Source of the DNA: Hydractinia symbiolongicarpus | Taxonomy: Eukaryota; Cnidaria; Hydrozoa; Anthoathecata; Hydractiniidae | DNA length: 60,000 bases | Direction of reading: 5' to 3' | Assembly (NCBI RefSeq): GCF_029227915.1 | Contig: NC_079877.1 | Span: 12,401,351-12,461,350, forward strand | Shown here: positions 23,401 through 57,700 of the stretch, piece after piece | Position numbering within the stretch: position 1 is the first letter of the stretch | Layout of the letters: each line of letters opens with the position of its first letter | Program-made: the position numbers and the translations under genes | Notes under the pieces: model-generated | What the model was told of the DNA's origin: nothing | The model's input: only the letters and a program-made list of their open reading frames with translations | Database searches by the model: none

Positions 23401-25179
23401 TTGTTTGTTTGTTTGTTTGTTTGTTTGTTTGTTTGTTTGTTTGTTTGTTTGTTTGTTTGTTTGGTTGGTTGTTTGTCTGGTTAGTTGTTTGACTGGTTGG
23501 TTGGTTGGTTGGTTGTTTGTTTTGTTGTTTGTTTGGTTGTTTGTTTGTTTTTTCAAGTAAGAAAGTCAAAATAATGTAAGGTTTTTTATTTGGCTTTTCT
23601 GAAAAGCCATTCTCTATAGAGATAATTTACTTAGATTTGAACTCCGATCACAAAGGGCGAGTATAACAAGAACGTTTTTACGAAATTGAAAATGAACCTG
23701 CGTGCAATATAGTACTTAGCAGTAAGGTCTTAATCTGCAGTTGCTGAAATCACTTCAGTTTTTTTCTCGCAAGTAATTTAACCTTTCCTTTTTTAAACAC
23801 TATCTATTTTAATTTTTTTACTAGAAGCTACAAAAATAATAATTGATCAAACAGCTTTTATAGCAATGAAAGGACCAAAGAAAGTAATTCAATGCACAGC
23901 ATATGGTAACCCTCTACCAAACATAACATTTATTACATTATCTAAAGAACAGTTAACAAAGTTCGAAAGAAAAAAACTCAACAAAACTATCATTCAAGCT
24001 AAGATAGACGTACTTACCAATGATTCTTATCTTGATTGCATGGCATCAAATAAACTTGGATCTGATTATATCAGAATTGACATCAGTGACAGTGCAACCA
24101 TGCAAGGTAAGATCACTGCTGGTGTGTCCACTGTTGATATGTTTAATCTTATGATTGTTTTTTGTTAAAAAATTAAAGAAGAATCAAGTTTTCCTTTAGT
24201 TGTTCTATGTTTAGGCTAATGGTAATGGTGGTACTGGCAGCTCTTAATTGCATTTTCTGTAAAGTTTGACCACATATTGATGCATACATTTTAACCTTTA
24301 AAGCAATATATATATAAAGTGCTTTCCTGCAAAACATGTTTCAAACCCTTTGATCATTTTTTTTTTGTTAGAAGTATACTTTATAACAATATCAGGCTGG
24401 AATTTTAGGTTAAAAACAATGAGTCTATTGTTTAGAACAAAAAGGAAACCCGAATAATGACCAGCTTGGTTAGGATTTTGACATTCTTATAAAGAACCAT
24501 GTATATATTTATACTATCTTTTCTTTCTTTTTTCAGGTATAAATTTTGGTATAAGTCTTGTGTATTAAAATGTTTTAGATGCTGCAATCCACCCAAAGTT
24601 AGCTTTCGCCATTGGCATTATCATTGCCGTGGTATTATGCGGGACGTTGATCTCATGCGTGACCTACTTCATTCGTTCGTTGAAACAGCAGAAGACAACT
24701 ACCGACACAGAAGCAGATTTTTTTGAAGATCTTGTTAAAGAAAAAAAGCGAACTAAAACCGATCAGGTATTTTTTTGTTTTGTTTTACTTGTTACGGTGG
24801 ATATAAAAATTCAAAATTCTATTGTTATTTTATGATTTATTAGGATAAAGGTAGGAGCCGAAAGAAAGTAATTCCCGATGTTAATAACGCAGATGTTAAG
24901 GACGTTTACATGTGGTTAAAAAGTGAGAAGACCAATCAGAAAGCACTACCTGTGCGCGCGAAGAAGAAACGAACCAATCCAAGTAAAGAAAAAACTGATG
25001 ACGTGCAAAACAGAGAAAAATCCAGCGATAAAAATACGAGAAAGAGAACTCGAGATAATAGTGAAATAAAGACAAAACAAGATGAAGCTGGAATGAAAAA
25101 ATCAAAAAAAAGAAAGAAGCTTTCTCCCCCTGTTGAGGAAAATATGGCTCGCAAAAAAAAGAGCAAAGATATTAAATAG
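20479..25179 (+). CDS. Type I membrane protein with three Ig-like domains and a basic cytoplasmic tail
   Basis: Exons: 20479-20542, 20771-21064, 21547-21714, 22359-22499, 23825-24106, 24579-24766, 24844-25179. The first five introns are phase 1, the last phase 0; the frame stays open for 490 residues. Signal peptide about 1-20. Ig1 (exon 2, about 22-119) is V-like with CC, an extra Cys and a GEYIC ending. Ig2 (exons 3-4) has Ile and Val where the paired Cys should be. Ig3 (exon 5) is I-set-like with LDCMASN. A membrane segment (about 323-347, LAFAIGIIIAVVL) is followed by a tail of about 143 residues with DVYMWL and several Lys/Arg clusters. A surface recognition or adhesion receptor is the likely role. 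It resembles in layout the cnidarian allorecognition Ig receptors, but I cannot show orthology. Exon 6 has a rival acceptor at 24538 that would break frame. Confidence 0.87.
21760..22283. mobile_element. MITE-like insertion in intron 3 of the Ig receptor gene
   Basis: The left end CACGTTTTTTTCACAAGAAA continuing CATGCA mirrors the right end TGCATGTTTCTTG...AAAAACGTG (22255-22283). The inner GGCTCA block is also inverted (21800-21810 versus 22238-22246). About 525 bases, no coding capacity. AAGAAACAT is repeated several times near the left end. Confidence 0.55.
22530..23556. repeat. Large TTTG/TTGG tandem repeat in intron 4
   Basis: About 1 kb of GTTT units mixed with GGTT, CTGG and other variants; the stretch at about 23260-23460 is nearly pure TTTG. 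Variants such as a block with GACTGG recur, suggesting higher-order duplication. Because these units contain no stop codon in any frame, long meaningless ORFs appear on both strands. It separates the exons for Ig2 and Ig3. Confidence 0.95.
24388..24500 (+). repeat. Dispersed repeat copy A (intron 5 of the Ig receptor)
   Basis: ATATCAGGCTGGAATTTTAG, then ACCAGCTTGGTTAGGATTTT and TTCTTATAAA. A shortened copy lies at 25833-25905 and a weaker one at about 26145-26215. No coding content; class unknown. Confidence 0.6.
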
Positions 25180-27895
25180 AAGGGTAAAATAAATGTTAGG
25201 GATTATCAAACAATTGTCAATGACCAGACCAATAGCCATCTAAAAACTGCTGAAAAATAGATAAGGTGATCGCTGTTTCAGCGAGCTAGTCATATGCTAT
25301 CAGCTGAGTTGGTGATTATACTTTAACTGTGCAATTTACAAAGACAATGTGTTAAATCAAAAGCAGAGATCGAATATGCCCCTTCAGTTGATACCAAAAC
25401 ACATTGGTCCCACTTAAACTATGAATTAAAGTAATGTTATAGAAAAGCAAAACTGGAAAAAGCAAACTTTCTTTTTCAGTGTTCTGCTTAAGTTTTTGAC
25501 TTGAGTTTAGATAATAGTAAATATGATACTGACAAAATTTCCTATACAATGGTGAACGAGGTATCTTTGTTTATTGAAACATTTGAAAGTTTTTGATGAA
25601 ATTAGACACCGATCACGTGGCTTTCAGGTGTGTTCTTCGTTAAAGGTTTTTTAACTACACCAATGTTTATGGTTTTATCATCCTCCGTTTGAATTATCCG
25701 GATAAAAACGGATACAAATTAAATCATTACAGGATGAGCTATATAGCCTTGACATCAACATCCACTTTAGTATCACTCATTAAAACATTTCGCGAAAATT
25801 CAATTTCGCGTATAAAGCAAATTTGGAAATTTAATATCAGACTGGGATTTTAAGTTAAAAACAATACACCAGCTTGGTTAGAATTTTAGTATTCTTATAA
25901 AAAAAACGTGGATTGTAACACCCGCCAGTGCAATTTGAGGGAATAATAATTTTGATGTTTTTACTTCAAATTCTTAAGATAATTGTATTGATGTGTGCTT
26001 TAATATATCAAGTCAGCTAGCCTAAAGGAGATACCTTTCGCAAATTTCGCGAGTTTAATGTCAATTCAACGAAATTTAGTTCTGGCGAAAACTTTTGACA
26101 AACTCTCCACACGCTTTTTTTAAAGAAATATCAAAATTTTAATCAGGCTGGTCATTATTCTTTATTTCTTTTTAACATAAAATCAAAGTCTGCTATTCTT
26201 ATAAAACATATTCTTTTAAAAAAAATGTATATTCACGAAATTCCCTGAAATTCATTCTCGCCAAAAAAAAATGCTTTTGAAGAAAAGCGATTTGCGCATT
26301 TTTTTCTCCTGACTTTTCTACCACTTATATTATGGATTTGTGTGTCTTAATATTTAACTTTTAAATAATGATGTCAAATTATTTTTCGCGAAATTTTGAC
26401 TTATTGACTTACTTACACCCGGAAACTTTAAAAATTGTAGCCATAAGCAATTGAGAAAGCCGTTACATGTGTTTTTTATAAGTATGAAACGAGCATCCGA
26501 AAGCCTGAATTTGGTCATTTTTTAAGAATATGCTAAGCTTGTTGTGAAGTTTTATGTTTTTTCTTTCTTGAGCAGTTTTTCTTTTTATTCTTTATGTCTA
26601 AATTAACCAATATGTAGTGAGATTTAAGTTGTAATTACTGATGTTTAAAATTCAAATGCAATATTTTTTTCAAATAAACATATTTTGAGCCTGATCATGT
26701 GTTTTCAAATAAGCATGTTTTGAGCCTGATTATATGTAATTATATTCCAATAAATCTTTCAAAACGCACTCTCAACTTGTCCAAGTTTACAGTTAGATGT
26801 AACATCTTCAAGGGTGCTAATATTTGCTGACGTTAGCACGCCTATTCTTCCATTTTCCAATATTTTTTTAGTGGTGAATCAGGTTGTTCCATATAGACTG
26901 CAGACACTGCAGCCAGCGTATTTTTAACGACACTTGCTCGGCTTAAACTCTGCAAAGCACAGACGTGATGTGGTTTTCTAATTTCAAGATAGAACTAAAA
27001 AAAGGGACAATTTTTTAAATATCATTTGCATGGTTGCAGTTTATGTAAACCAGTCAAGCAAGTTCGCACAGCCTAGAACCTACACTAAAGTGAAAACAAT
27101 CTTCAGACTAAGGTTGTTGAAATGTGCGGTAACCGTTTCTTTTCACGATATATCAGGTATCAATTCAAAATGTCGATTTAAATACTTCATACATAACACA
27201 AACATTAAATGTTTAACTTTTTATTTCTATATTTTATAAAAAATACAAACGTAAAATTTAATTCTTACCGACACATGTTTTTTTTACAAGAATACAAAAA
27301 TTCAAACCTGGCAGGTCATTTTTCTTATTTCTCTATGGTTCCAAACAACAGACCATTTGTTTCTAACATGAAACAGCAGCGTGATATTTTTTCATAAACC
27401 ACATTCTTATTCTTAAAACACATGTGCTCTTTCACTGTCCAAATATGGTCATTAAAAATAATTTTCAAAGCATTGACGCCGCTCCCAAGAAAATAATTAC
27501 AATGCAATAAAAAAAAGGAAATTATTATCAAAACACACTTAACAATCATATCAGCTACAATTACAAACAGTAAAATAAAAAACGCAACGAAATTATTCGA
27601 ACACGCACGCGTCCTGGACGCCTATTGATTTTCAGTTTTTATCCAAGCTATTTTCAACATTGGTGTTCCAAAGGGTGTGTCATATGAAAAGAACAATCTT
27701 TACAAGTTCAAAAAAGAAAATATTTACATTATAAGTAAGAGGTTCGCGTAAAACTGACAGAGGTTAAACGTTCCTAGTAGTTATGAAACTAAATAGAGCT
27801 GATGCTAGCTATGAGGACTTTCAGTAAGCACACCCTTTTGTTTTTGTTTTTTATGCTAAAGAGATTTTAAATTTTAAAACAAGTTATAATAATAT
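25180..27895. other. Convergent intergenic region between the two receptor genes
   Basis: No gene. AATAAA at 25188-25193, 26673-26678 and 26749-26754 could serve as plus-strand poly(A) signals; the first is very close to the stop. From 25780 to 26400 TTTCGCGAAA-type blocks recur, and dispersed repeat copies B (25833-25905) and C (26145-26215) lie here. A 33-base tandem duplication (TTTTGAGCCTGAT core) is at about 26669-26735. Confidence 0.6.
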
Positions 27896-49634
<21,739 letters not shown>

Positions 49635-51194
49635 TTAGTTTTTTCTCTTAAAAAGAAATAGCACACATACAGTTAGAAAGGGAAAGTATGCACAAATATT
49701 GTGGTGAACCTTAATAAAATTATGTTGCAATCTTGCAATTTTAAAGAAAAAGGCTCTGCTTGTAAAAAAGGAAATTATCTACTTGAGAGAAATGTAAGTC
49801 ATAAATAAAAATAGCCACAGGAAACAATTTTAGTATTAATGAACATAACTGGAATAGTTAAAGTTAATTATTTCAACCCACCTCAGATATCAATTAATTT
49901 TTAGCTTTGTCATTGTAGCAATTTTTTTTTACGCATATATATAAATATATATCAACATAAACTTTTTTTTAATATGTATCTACTTTTAATTTAGTTTACT
50001 TCCTCATTCCTTTGTTAACGTTAATTTAAAGATTTTGATATTTAATGATTTTATAGCTTATCACTATCTTTCAGATAGAAACTGTAGATAACTACATTCC
50101 TAAGTGAAATATTATGCAAATAAACATTTTATCAGTAAAATTTTATAAATAAATTAAACTTCTTTTAACTACAATTTTTTACTTTAAAAATTTTATTTTT
50201 TAAAGAGTTTTTACAAGAGCAGTGTATTGCAACAATCTCAGTGCAAAGATATAGATCAAATCTTGTTATGCTTATTAAATTATTCAAATCGTTTTGGGGT
50301 CTTTTTTTTTGCCAACATCTACTAATAAACAGCACTTTTTAAAGGATAAAAAATTTACAGCACTTGTGAAGTTACCACAGTATTTATGCTTCCTAGTAAC
50401 ACTACACTTCCTATTGTCTGTTTTTTTCTGTTGTTTTCATTCCACCAGGTGTAGCAAAATTTTTTATCTGCATATACCAAAAAGCATAAAAAATAAATGA
50501 TTATATCAGTGGTTTTATAGATAAATTTCAGTTCGCTTTTATTTTAAGAGATGGATAAAAGTTGTTATTAAAAATTTAGCAGGTTGAAGTTAGAAAATTA
50601 AAATGAAACATTGTAAACAATTTATCAGAGGAAAAATAATACAAATGAAATAAGAATGAAAAAGAAGAAATACCATACTCACCATAGACACTGTAAAAAT
50701 TTAAAATTTAAAAATATTCTTCTTCACTGTTGATCACTGTTATTGAAACTATAGTAATTTTCTACAAAAGAAATGTTATATAGTTATTGTCAAACATAAT
50801 TAAATTTGACAATTAAAACATAATTAGTCAAGCTTTCATAGTTTGGAAGCTCCTTATTGTATCTACATGATTGCAACAATTAAAGTCATTAATGCAAGTA
50901 ATGACATCATAAAAATTATATTGAAATAAAAAACATTATAGTATCTTCTTTTACAGCAAAAATAAAATTCCAATGAAAAATGTTATCAAACATTTAAAAC
51001 GTCATTATTTAGAAAATCATGTGGCAAGCAGAATTTTCTTTTGTGTATAATTCCAACAACAACATCATCATGCAGTAAAAAATGCAGACATAATTTCCAA
51101 CAATTACATTACCTCTTCTGATGGGTGATCCAATTAAATAACATGCTTTGACACATGTTGGATATTTTCTTAGAATAATGTTTAAGCAAAATTT

Positions 51195-51223
51195 TGACGT
51201 CATTCTTTAATCTGCTTTATATA
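51195..51223 (-). promoter_or_regulatory. Candidate promoter: TATATAAAG with CRE palindrome
   Basis: On the minus strand TATATAAAG (51223-51215) is followed 12 bases later by TGACGTCA (51202-51195). The spacing would put transcription start near 51190, about 1.55 kb before the start codon of the giant receptor. Inferred only; TATA-like strings are common in AT-rich DNA. Confidence 0.35.
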
Positions 51224-52689
51224 TGCATCATAAATTATTTCTTCACTTTTGAACCAAAGCTTTTTAACTGTTAAGACACACCCAGTCTGGCACCATGCTA
51301 CGTCTAAATAAGTAAGTGTACATTGACTGCCCAAATTTTAATTGTGTCAAGTTGCTATTGTGAGAAAGAAAAAACAGAATAAAGCAGCAAAAATAATTTC
51401 TATTAATTGTATTTACATGTTTTCTGGAGGCCGGTGAAATTTTTTCTAAAAAAACGTTTAGAAATTGATTCTTTTAGCATTATACCACCTTTTTATGAAG
51501 AAAATTTATGCAAGATAAAAATTAAAAAAAAATTTAAATTAAAACTAAAGTAAAGTTTCCTGCGTTAGTGGATAAAAGTTAATAAATGCCACATGTGACA
51601 TTTGATTTAATTTAAACAATGAATTTTTAAAATTGCCCTGGTCTTTCTTAAAACTAATTCTACATGCAGTTTTGCATAATTAAAAACTGCTAAGTGCTGA
51701 AAGAAATTAATTTAATTTAATTATTACAGGATATAAACAACTTTTGTATAGTCAGCGAAAAATTTCAAATTTCACGAAACCATTTTAATATTGTGTAAAC
51801 AATTTGGTTCTTATGAGCATCATATGGAAGAAAAAAAGTTAATTAAATGGAATGTATATAATCAGCAAGACAGAAAAATGATTTTTTAGCTAGTTTCTCT
51901 CTGATAATGTTAGTTGTTAAAGAAACAACAAGACAACATTAATAAACTCCAGACCCACAACATAATTACACTATTTTTATGTTTCCAGGAAACAACCATG
52001 ACATAACAAATGTGGTTACCATTACGATAAAAATTAACAGTTCAAATCACTAACTGTTCCTTTTGATGTGTGCAATAAACAACCTCAAGTACTCCACCTA
52101 AATAAAAAAAGGTTTAAATCTCTGTGGAAAATATTTTTATTTAAATTAGGAATTATATACTAAAAAATCATGTACTGTCTAAATTTCCTATTTTGCAAAC
52201 CAATCCTCTCATCATAATACTCCCTACAAAAAATGAGTACCACTTGCCACATTCTTGTTACATAATATTTTGAGTCCCAAGGTCAAACACACTGTTGCAT
52301 ATCATATTCAAGAATTTCATTGTACCACAACATTTCACATTTGCAAACAAAAAAAAAGACAATACACTTTAATGCTTAACCAAAAGGTTAACTTGATTGG
52401 TGTCACCAATATTTTTCTCCAATTTCAAATCAAGAACAGCCTTTTCATAATATTTTATCAGCTTTTTTTACTAATTACGTGTATACATGAAAGATGTGTG
52501 TTTGCTTTTTAGGCTAGTAAAAATAAAGGTATATTTCTGTGCTATTAATCACACACTATCTATATAAGAATACGCCAGTTCTGTCTGTGACTTTTGCAAA
52601 GTGTATTATATTCTTTACAATTTTTTTTAACAAATTCTATAAAACATCGCCTATAAAATTGTTCTGTAATGTACCAAACTTTAACGTTT

Positions 52690-53190
52690 AAATAGTATTG
52701 ACGTCAAAGGAAAGTTAATTAAGATTAGTGAAGCCATTACAGTGCACTTAAAACTTTGAGGCCAAATAACTTGGAAACGAGGTGGTGACGTCAATGATTT
52801 TTCACCGCGTGGGTAACTAGGGACCACCTGGGACCAATTTGGGTAAGTTTCCCAAACCTAGGTCCCCAAATCCGTGTCGGAATGGACGGGTTGATGACGT
52901 CATTAAAAAACCTTCAAACTCTAATATCTCTGCAACCGTTTGTCAAAAGTACATGATCCTATACATTTTCTTGATCAGCGTTTCAAGATCTATACGAGAA
53001 AGGCAACAGGTATATAAATTTCAAAAAAAAATGTTTTGTGTTTTCACGGGCCTTTGTTGACGTCAGCACAATTTTTAAACCCTTATATCTGCTTTTGCGT
53101 TCCTCGAAAACATATCATCCTATATATTATTTTAATCAGCGTTTAAACCTCTACACAATACAATAAAAGAATAAAATAAATTTCTCTAAT
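52690..53190. repeat. Interspersed repeat with two diverged tandem units
   Basis: Units starting TTGATGACGTCA (about 52891) and TTGTTGACGTCA (about 53053) share the order: Ala-rich spacer, AATATCTCTG/TATATCTGCT, ATCCTATA, AATCAGCGTTT/GATCAGCGTTT. Another GACGTCA lies near 52700 and 52788. No coding capacity. Confidence 0.6.
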
Positions 53191-53520
53191 TTTTTTGGGA
53201 TCTTCACTGCTGCCTTCAGCGAAACATCTAAAACAACCTATTTTTCCATTACCCATCTGCCTAAGTGGATTTCTCCACGGGCCTTATCGACTAGTTCTTA
53301 CAATAAAGAGCTCTTCACTAATAGTTTTACTTGAAATGGTCATTTTATAAGTTTTTTTGCAAACTTATGGCATGTTTCAAGGTTTGTACAGATCTTTGCG
53401 ATATTCCAAGCTTCCGAAGCACACAAACACAAGAAAGAAACCTAGGTATACAACAAGGTAATGTAAGCCAAAAACTGTTAATTATTTACATTTAAAAAAA
53501 ATTAATTAGTCAATGCGGGA

Positions 53521-54745
53521 CAAGGAAAAGGAAAGAATCTCTATTTTGCCTTTGTAGATTTAGAGAAAGCTTTTGATAGAGTGCCACGTAAAGTTATTTG
53601 GTGGGCTATGAGAAAATTAGGTGTGGATGAGTGGCTAGTTACGATGGTACAGTCTATGTACAGCAATGCTAGAAGTCGTGTCATATTTATTTATAATCTA
53701 GTCTTAGAAGCGCTGTCGATGAAGTTCAGAACGGGTTGTCCATGGGAGTTATTGTATGCAGATGATTTGGTTCTCATAGCAGAGTCGATGCAAGAACTAG
53801 TTGAAAAGTTTGAGAAATGGAAGAAAGGACTAGAAGAGAAAGGGCTAAAGGTAAACACAGCAAAGTCTAAAGTCATGATTAGTAGCATTGCAGCCAAGTG
53901 TGACCTTGTAGTTGGAAAGTGGCCTTGTGGAGTTTGCAGGAAAGGGGTTGGTAGTAACTCAATTTTTTGTCAGACTTGCAAGTATTGGGTACATAAGAAG
54001 TGCAGTAGTATTAGTGGAAGGTTAAGAGCTGACATTCAGTTTGTATGCAAGCGTTGCAAAGGTGAGATTATAGAGAATGAAGTATTTCCAGCTTTAATGA
54101 TGTACAACAGTGGCTCGTTAGAGATAGTTGAGAACTTCTGTTACTTAGGTGATATGTTGGGCAGTGAAGGGGGTGTTGGAAGAAGTGTCACTTGCAGGAT
54201 AGGTTCTGCTTGGAAAAGGTTCAGAGAGTTACTTCCTTTGTTGACTAGCAGAGTCCTGTCAATTGAGGCAAAAGGTAAGTTGTATGAGGCCTGTGTAAGA
54301 AGTGTTATGTTGGACGGTAGTGAGACATGGGCAGTGAAGCAGGAAGATCTTGACCGTTTAGAAAGGAATGATTGAGAATGGTTAGGTGGATGTGTAAAGC
54401 CAGTCTGAGAGACAGAAAGAGTTCAGATGAGCTAAGAAGCAGTCTAAGTCTCCGTAGCATTAAAGATGTTATCCAGATAAGAAGATTAAATTGGCTGGGG
54501 CAAGAATGGAGGAGGATAATTGGGTAAGAAAGTGTAGAGACTTGATAGTTCCTGGGGCAAAGCCCAGAGGCAGACCGAGAAAGACTTGGCAGGAGGTTAT
54601 AAGGACAGACTTTATACAGAGGAAGTTGAGTTTAGATCTAACACAGTCTAGATCAGATTGGAAGAGGGTCATTAATATACCCCGTCCAACCCATGCTAGC
54701 ATGGAAAACGGACGTTAAGCCAAGAATGATGATGATGATGATGGA
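53521..54745 (+). pseudogene. LINE fragment 1: reverse transcriptase 3' part with zinc-finger insert
   Basis: Reading from about 53540: FVDLEKAFDRVPR (RT), then LLYADDLVL (catalytic YxDD) reached after an internal deletion of the block before it, a Cys/His cluster GVCRKGVGSNSIFC...CVHKKC type (about 53930-54060), then SVMLDGSETWAVKQEDLDRL. A 1-base deletion at about 54373 breaks the frame. The 3' end CCCATGCTAGCATGGAAAAC then GATGAT repeats at about 54680-54745 marks the element terminus. A non-LTR retrotransposon; clade not assigned. Dead copy. Confidence 0.85.
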
Positions 54746-57700
54746 CAAGAGATTTTTTTGGAAATATTGTTTTCCAGATAATGATGAATTTTTAAGGCTT
54801 TAAAAAAAACTATTGTTAGAAAACATAAAAACTCTGCACAACCTTTCAATATAGTTGAGTTAAAGTTTCTTTTAAAATAGAAGTAGATAAAAAATCATGA
54901 AGTAGTAAAAAACTTGAGCTTTTCTTCTTTATTAATCATTTTTACCTAGAAATTTCTTTACACTCAGCAAATTAGATAATAATACAAAATCATCTTCGTA
55001 CGTCTTAAGGCCCATATTTTATGAGAAATAGTAAAGAAAATTATTACACACAAAAGATGTAGTGAATATGAACTTCAACCACTCTACCATGATGCTTTAC
55101 AGTATAGTAGTGTAGATGGATCACAGAAAAAATGAGCTAAAAATAGAATTTACTACCTAGATATATCCCTATATATAATATAATGTTTACCTTTATTGCA
55201 CTCTGTGACATCAGAACAAGAAAGTTCTGTCATGAACAACTTAATTACCAACGCAATCATAATTTTATGTGACAAATACCAGAGATCCATAAAGTAAACA
55301 GTGTGGTACTTTTTGACATGTTGAATTCCCTAAAAATAGGAGAAAATAAAATATTTATTCAGCTCACTGTGTCAATGAAATATGTTGTAAACTATTTAAA
55401 AGCAATAACAAGTGTTTTAAAATTATTCCTAAATTTGACATTAATCAGGCCTATTATTAATCTTGGATAGATATAATGGTACCTTTGTTTTTCTGTGTGT
55501 AACTTTCACAAAAGGGGTCCTTTGATATTTCATCTACTACACACAAGTTTAAAATCAAAATTGTCATTTTAATGACTTAAAATAAAATCTTTTAACCTTG
55601 ATAGCTCTGTACCCGTTTGTTAACAGCAAATTACTTTGATTTGGATTTTAAGCATATGATCAGGTCATTCAGAGCATTTGTTTTGCTCAAGTGCATTTTG
55701 TCCCAAATCACGGCTTAAGAAAAATCTGATCACATTATCCTTTTTTTTCAAAATAAAGAACAAGTTACGTCTTTTCTGAAAGTCTTGAGATCTAAAAGTG
55801 ACTGAACTGGAAATAATAGTTTTTCTATTTTCTGAAATGTATGACCACGATTATTGTATAATTTATACTAAGAGTTTCAAAGTGGAAGAGTACAAAAAAA
55901 GATAGTTAAAGATAGCTAAAGAACTATGGTGATAAAAAATTTAGATATTTTATAATGTACACGCAATAAATTTTTCCATAAAAAAAACGGCAAAATGTTT
56001 CAACAAAGAAACATCAAAAAGTAACACAACAGTTACTGAAGCTTTCTGCAAAATCAACATCATGAGGTACAGTTGGGTATTTCAAGAAGCCTGACTTGAG
56101 TAAGTTAAAACATTTAGTTCATAGGGAAACTTTGATCGATTTATTATAGTCAGGACTTTCTTCATACATTTATAAAGAGCAGAAACACTGCTACAGATGC
56201 TCATCCTTATCAATTATTATTCTGTAATAACATGTATCCAACAACACAAAGTTACTTCTGTTGTGCGTTTTTTACTGTCAAAATCATGCAATAAATTGCA
56301 ATGGCAGTTCATGGGTGGAGTTTTAGTGAAACATTTGAACATATTAAAACTTTTATATTTAAACGTTTATATAGTGTTTGTTTATATAGTCTGAAGATGT
56401 ACTTAGTGTAAGAAAAGCTTAACTAATAAATACTTTTTAACTTTCAAACTCCTTTTATTTTTTCTTAATTATTAAACTATGGCTGTCATTTTTACCAATT
56501 TTTACCAACATATGCTAGGAATGATCTTTCATAATGGATCATAGTGTGGAGTTCATCCAATTTATAAACAACATTGATCAAAGTATAAATGTATAAAGCC
56601 ATTAAAAAAAGCTGAGTTTAAATCTTTAAAGAATATTTTTTTCTTAAAATATGAATTTTACATACATTGCGTTAACCCTATCCGGTCTTGGGTATTTTGA
56701 ACATATAATGATGGGGGGAATTCCGCCTCCTTTATAACTTTTGTCAGGATTGTTCAAATTGAATCAAACATTGCACACCTATAGTACATCATAAAAGAAA
56801 CAAAATGGCAGCAATAGTTAAAGTTAAAAAAATTCAACACATTTTCCAAATCAATCTCTGTACAAACAATTTTTAATTATTTAAAAAATAATTCCAAATG
56901 ATATACCAGCTGTCAAAGCAATAAAACGAAAAAAATAATATATTAGCAGCACCTGTGTGCATGATTTTTTTTATTTTAAATTGAAAAAAAATTATTTCAA
57001 TAAACAGGTTGTAAAAATTACTGATCTATAACCTGTCGACCTGGGGGGGGGGGGTATGATGCTCAAATGAGTATTGCCAACCTTGTTCCCAACAATTGTA
57101 TAAGGGGATTATTGGGAACCTAAGTTACTCAGTAGATGGATATACTATATTCAAAAATATTAAAAAATCAATAGAAAAGAAAACTACCTTAATTCATCCC
57201 ACAACACAGGAAGAGGCAGAAATTACTGTCTAAATAAAGTTTGTTTTCTTATGATATTTTTTAAATATATAGCACAAACATCAACGCTGCTGGTTTCGTC
57301 CTAAAAACGTTTAGATACGAAAATGTGAGGCAACCAGTATGTTAACCTTGTCCCCAGGCCTTTTGGTTCCGAACTACTCTGCATCTCCATGATAAGACCT
57401 TTCAAAAGCATACATCATGCATTAATGTCCAACAAAACTCACATAATTCAGCATTTTTAGCATCAACAAATAACTGTCGTCACAATTTCCACATTTATTA
57501 GAGTACTGCCACAGTTTTTAAAGTTTTTTCGTGTCGACAAAATTTATTTAGTAATTTTTGAACTCAACAAAACAAAAAAAGGGTCCAGCTATGAAATAAA
57601 TAAAACATTCTTTTACCAGAAAAAAGTAATACACACAAAAAAGTAGTTAAATGTGTAAATAGTAAAAAAAATTTATTAAATATATTATAGCATTTTTTGG

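Larger units (their letters stand above)
49635..53519. other. Upstream region of the giant receptor gene
   Basis: No full gene. A splice-donor-like CTATG/GTGAGT on the minus strand at 50683/50682 may end a 5' UTR exon, and another donor follows a 64-codon ORF at 51009-51203. From about 52690 to 53190 lies an interspersed repeat with TGACGTCA sites (listed separately). Other parts are AT-rich and featureless. Confidence 0.45.

Noticed and set aside
22530-23556. CRISPR-like periodicity
   Set aside because: Simple-sequence repeat without spacers, in a eukaryotic intron.
22515-23569. Long ORFs on both strands (up to about 300 codons, CLFV/KQTN repeats)
   Set aside because: They come from the stop-free TTTG/TTGG repeat in all frames; the region is intronic.
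24910-25179. Gene start at the Met codon 24910
   Set aside because: This is inside exon 7 of the Ig receptor; the splice acceptor at 24843 and the phase fit show that the exon starts at 24844.
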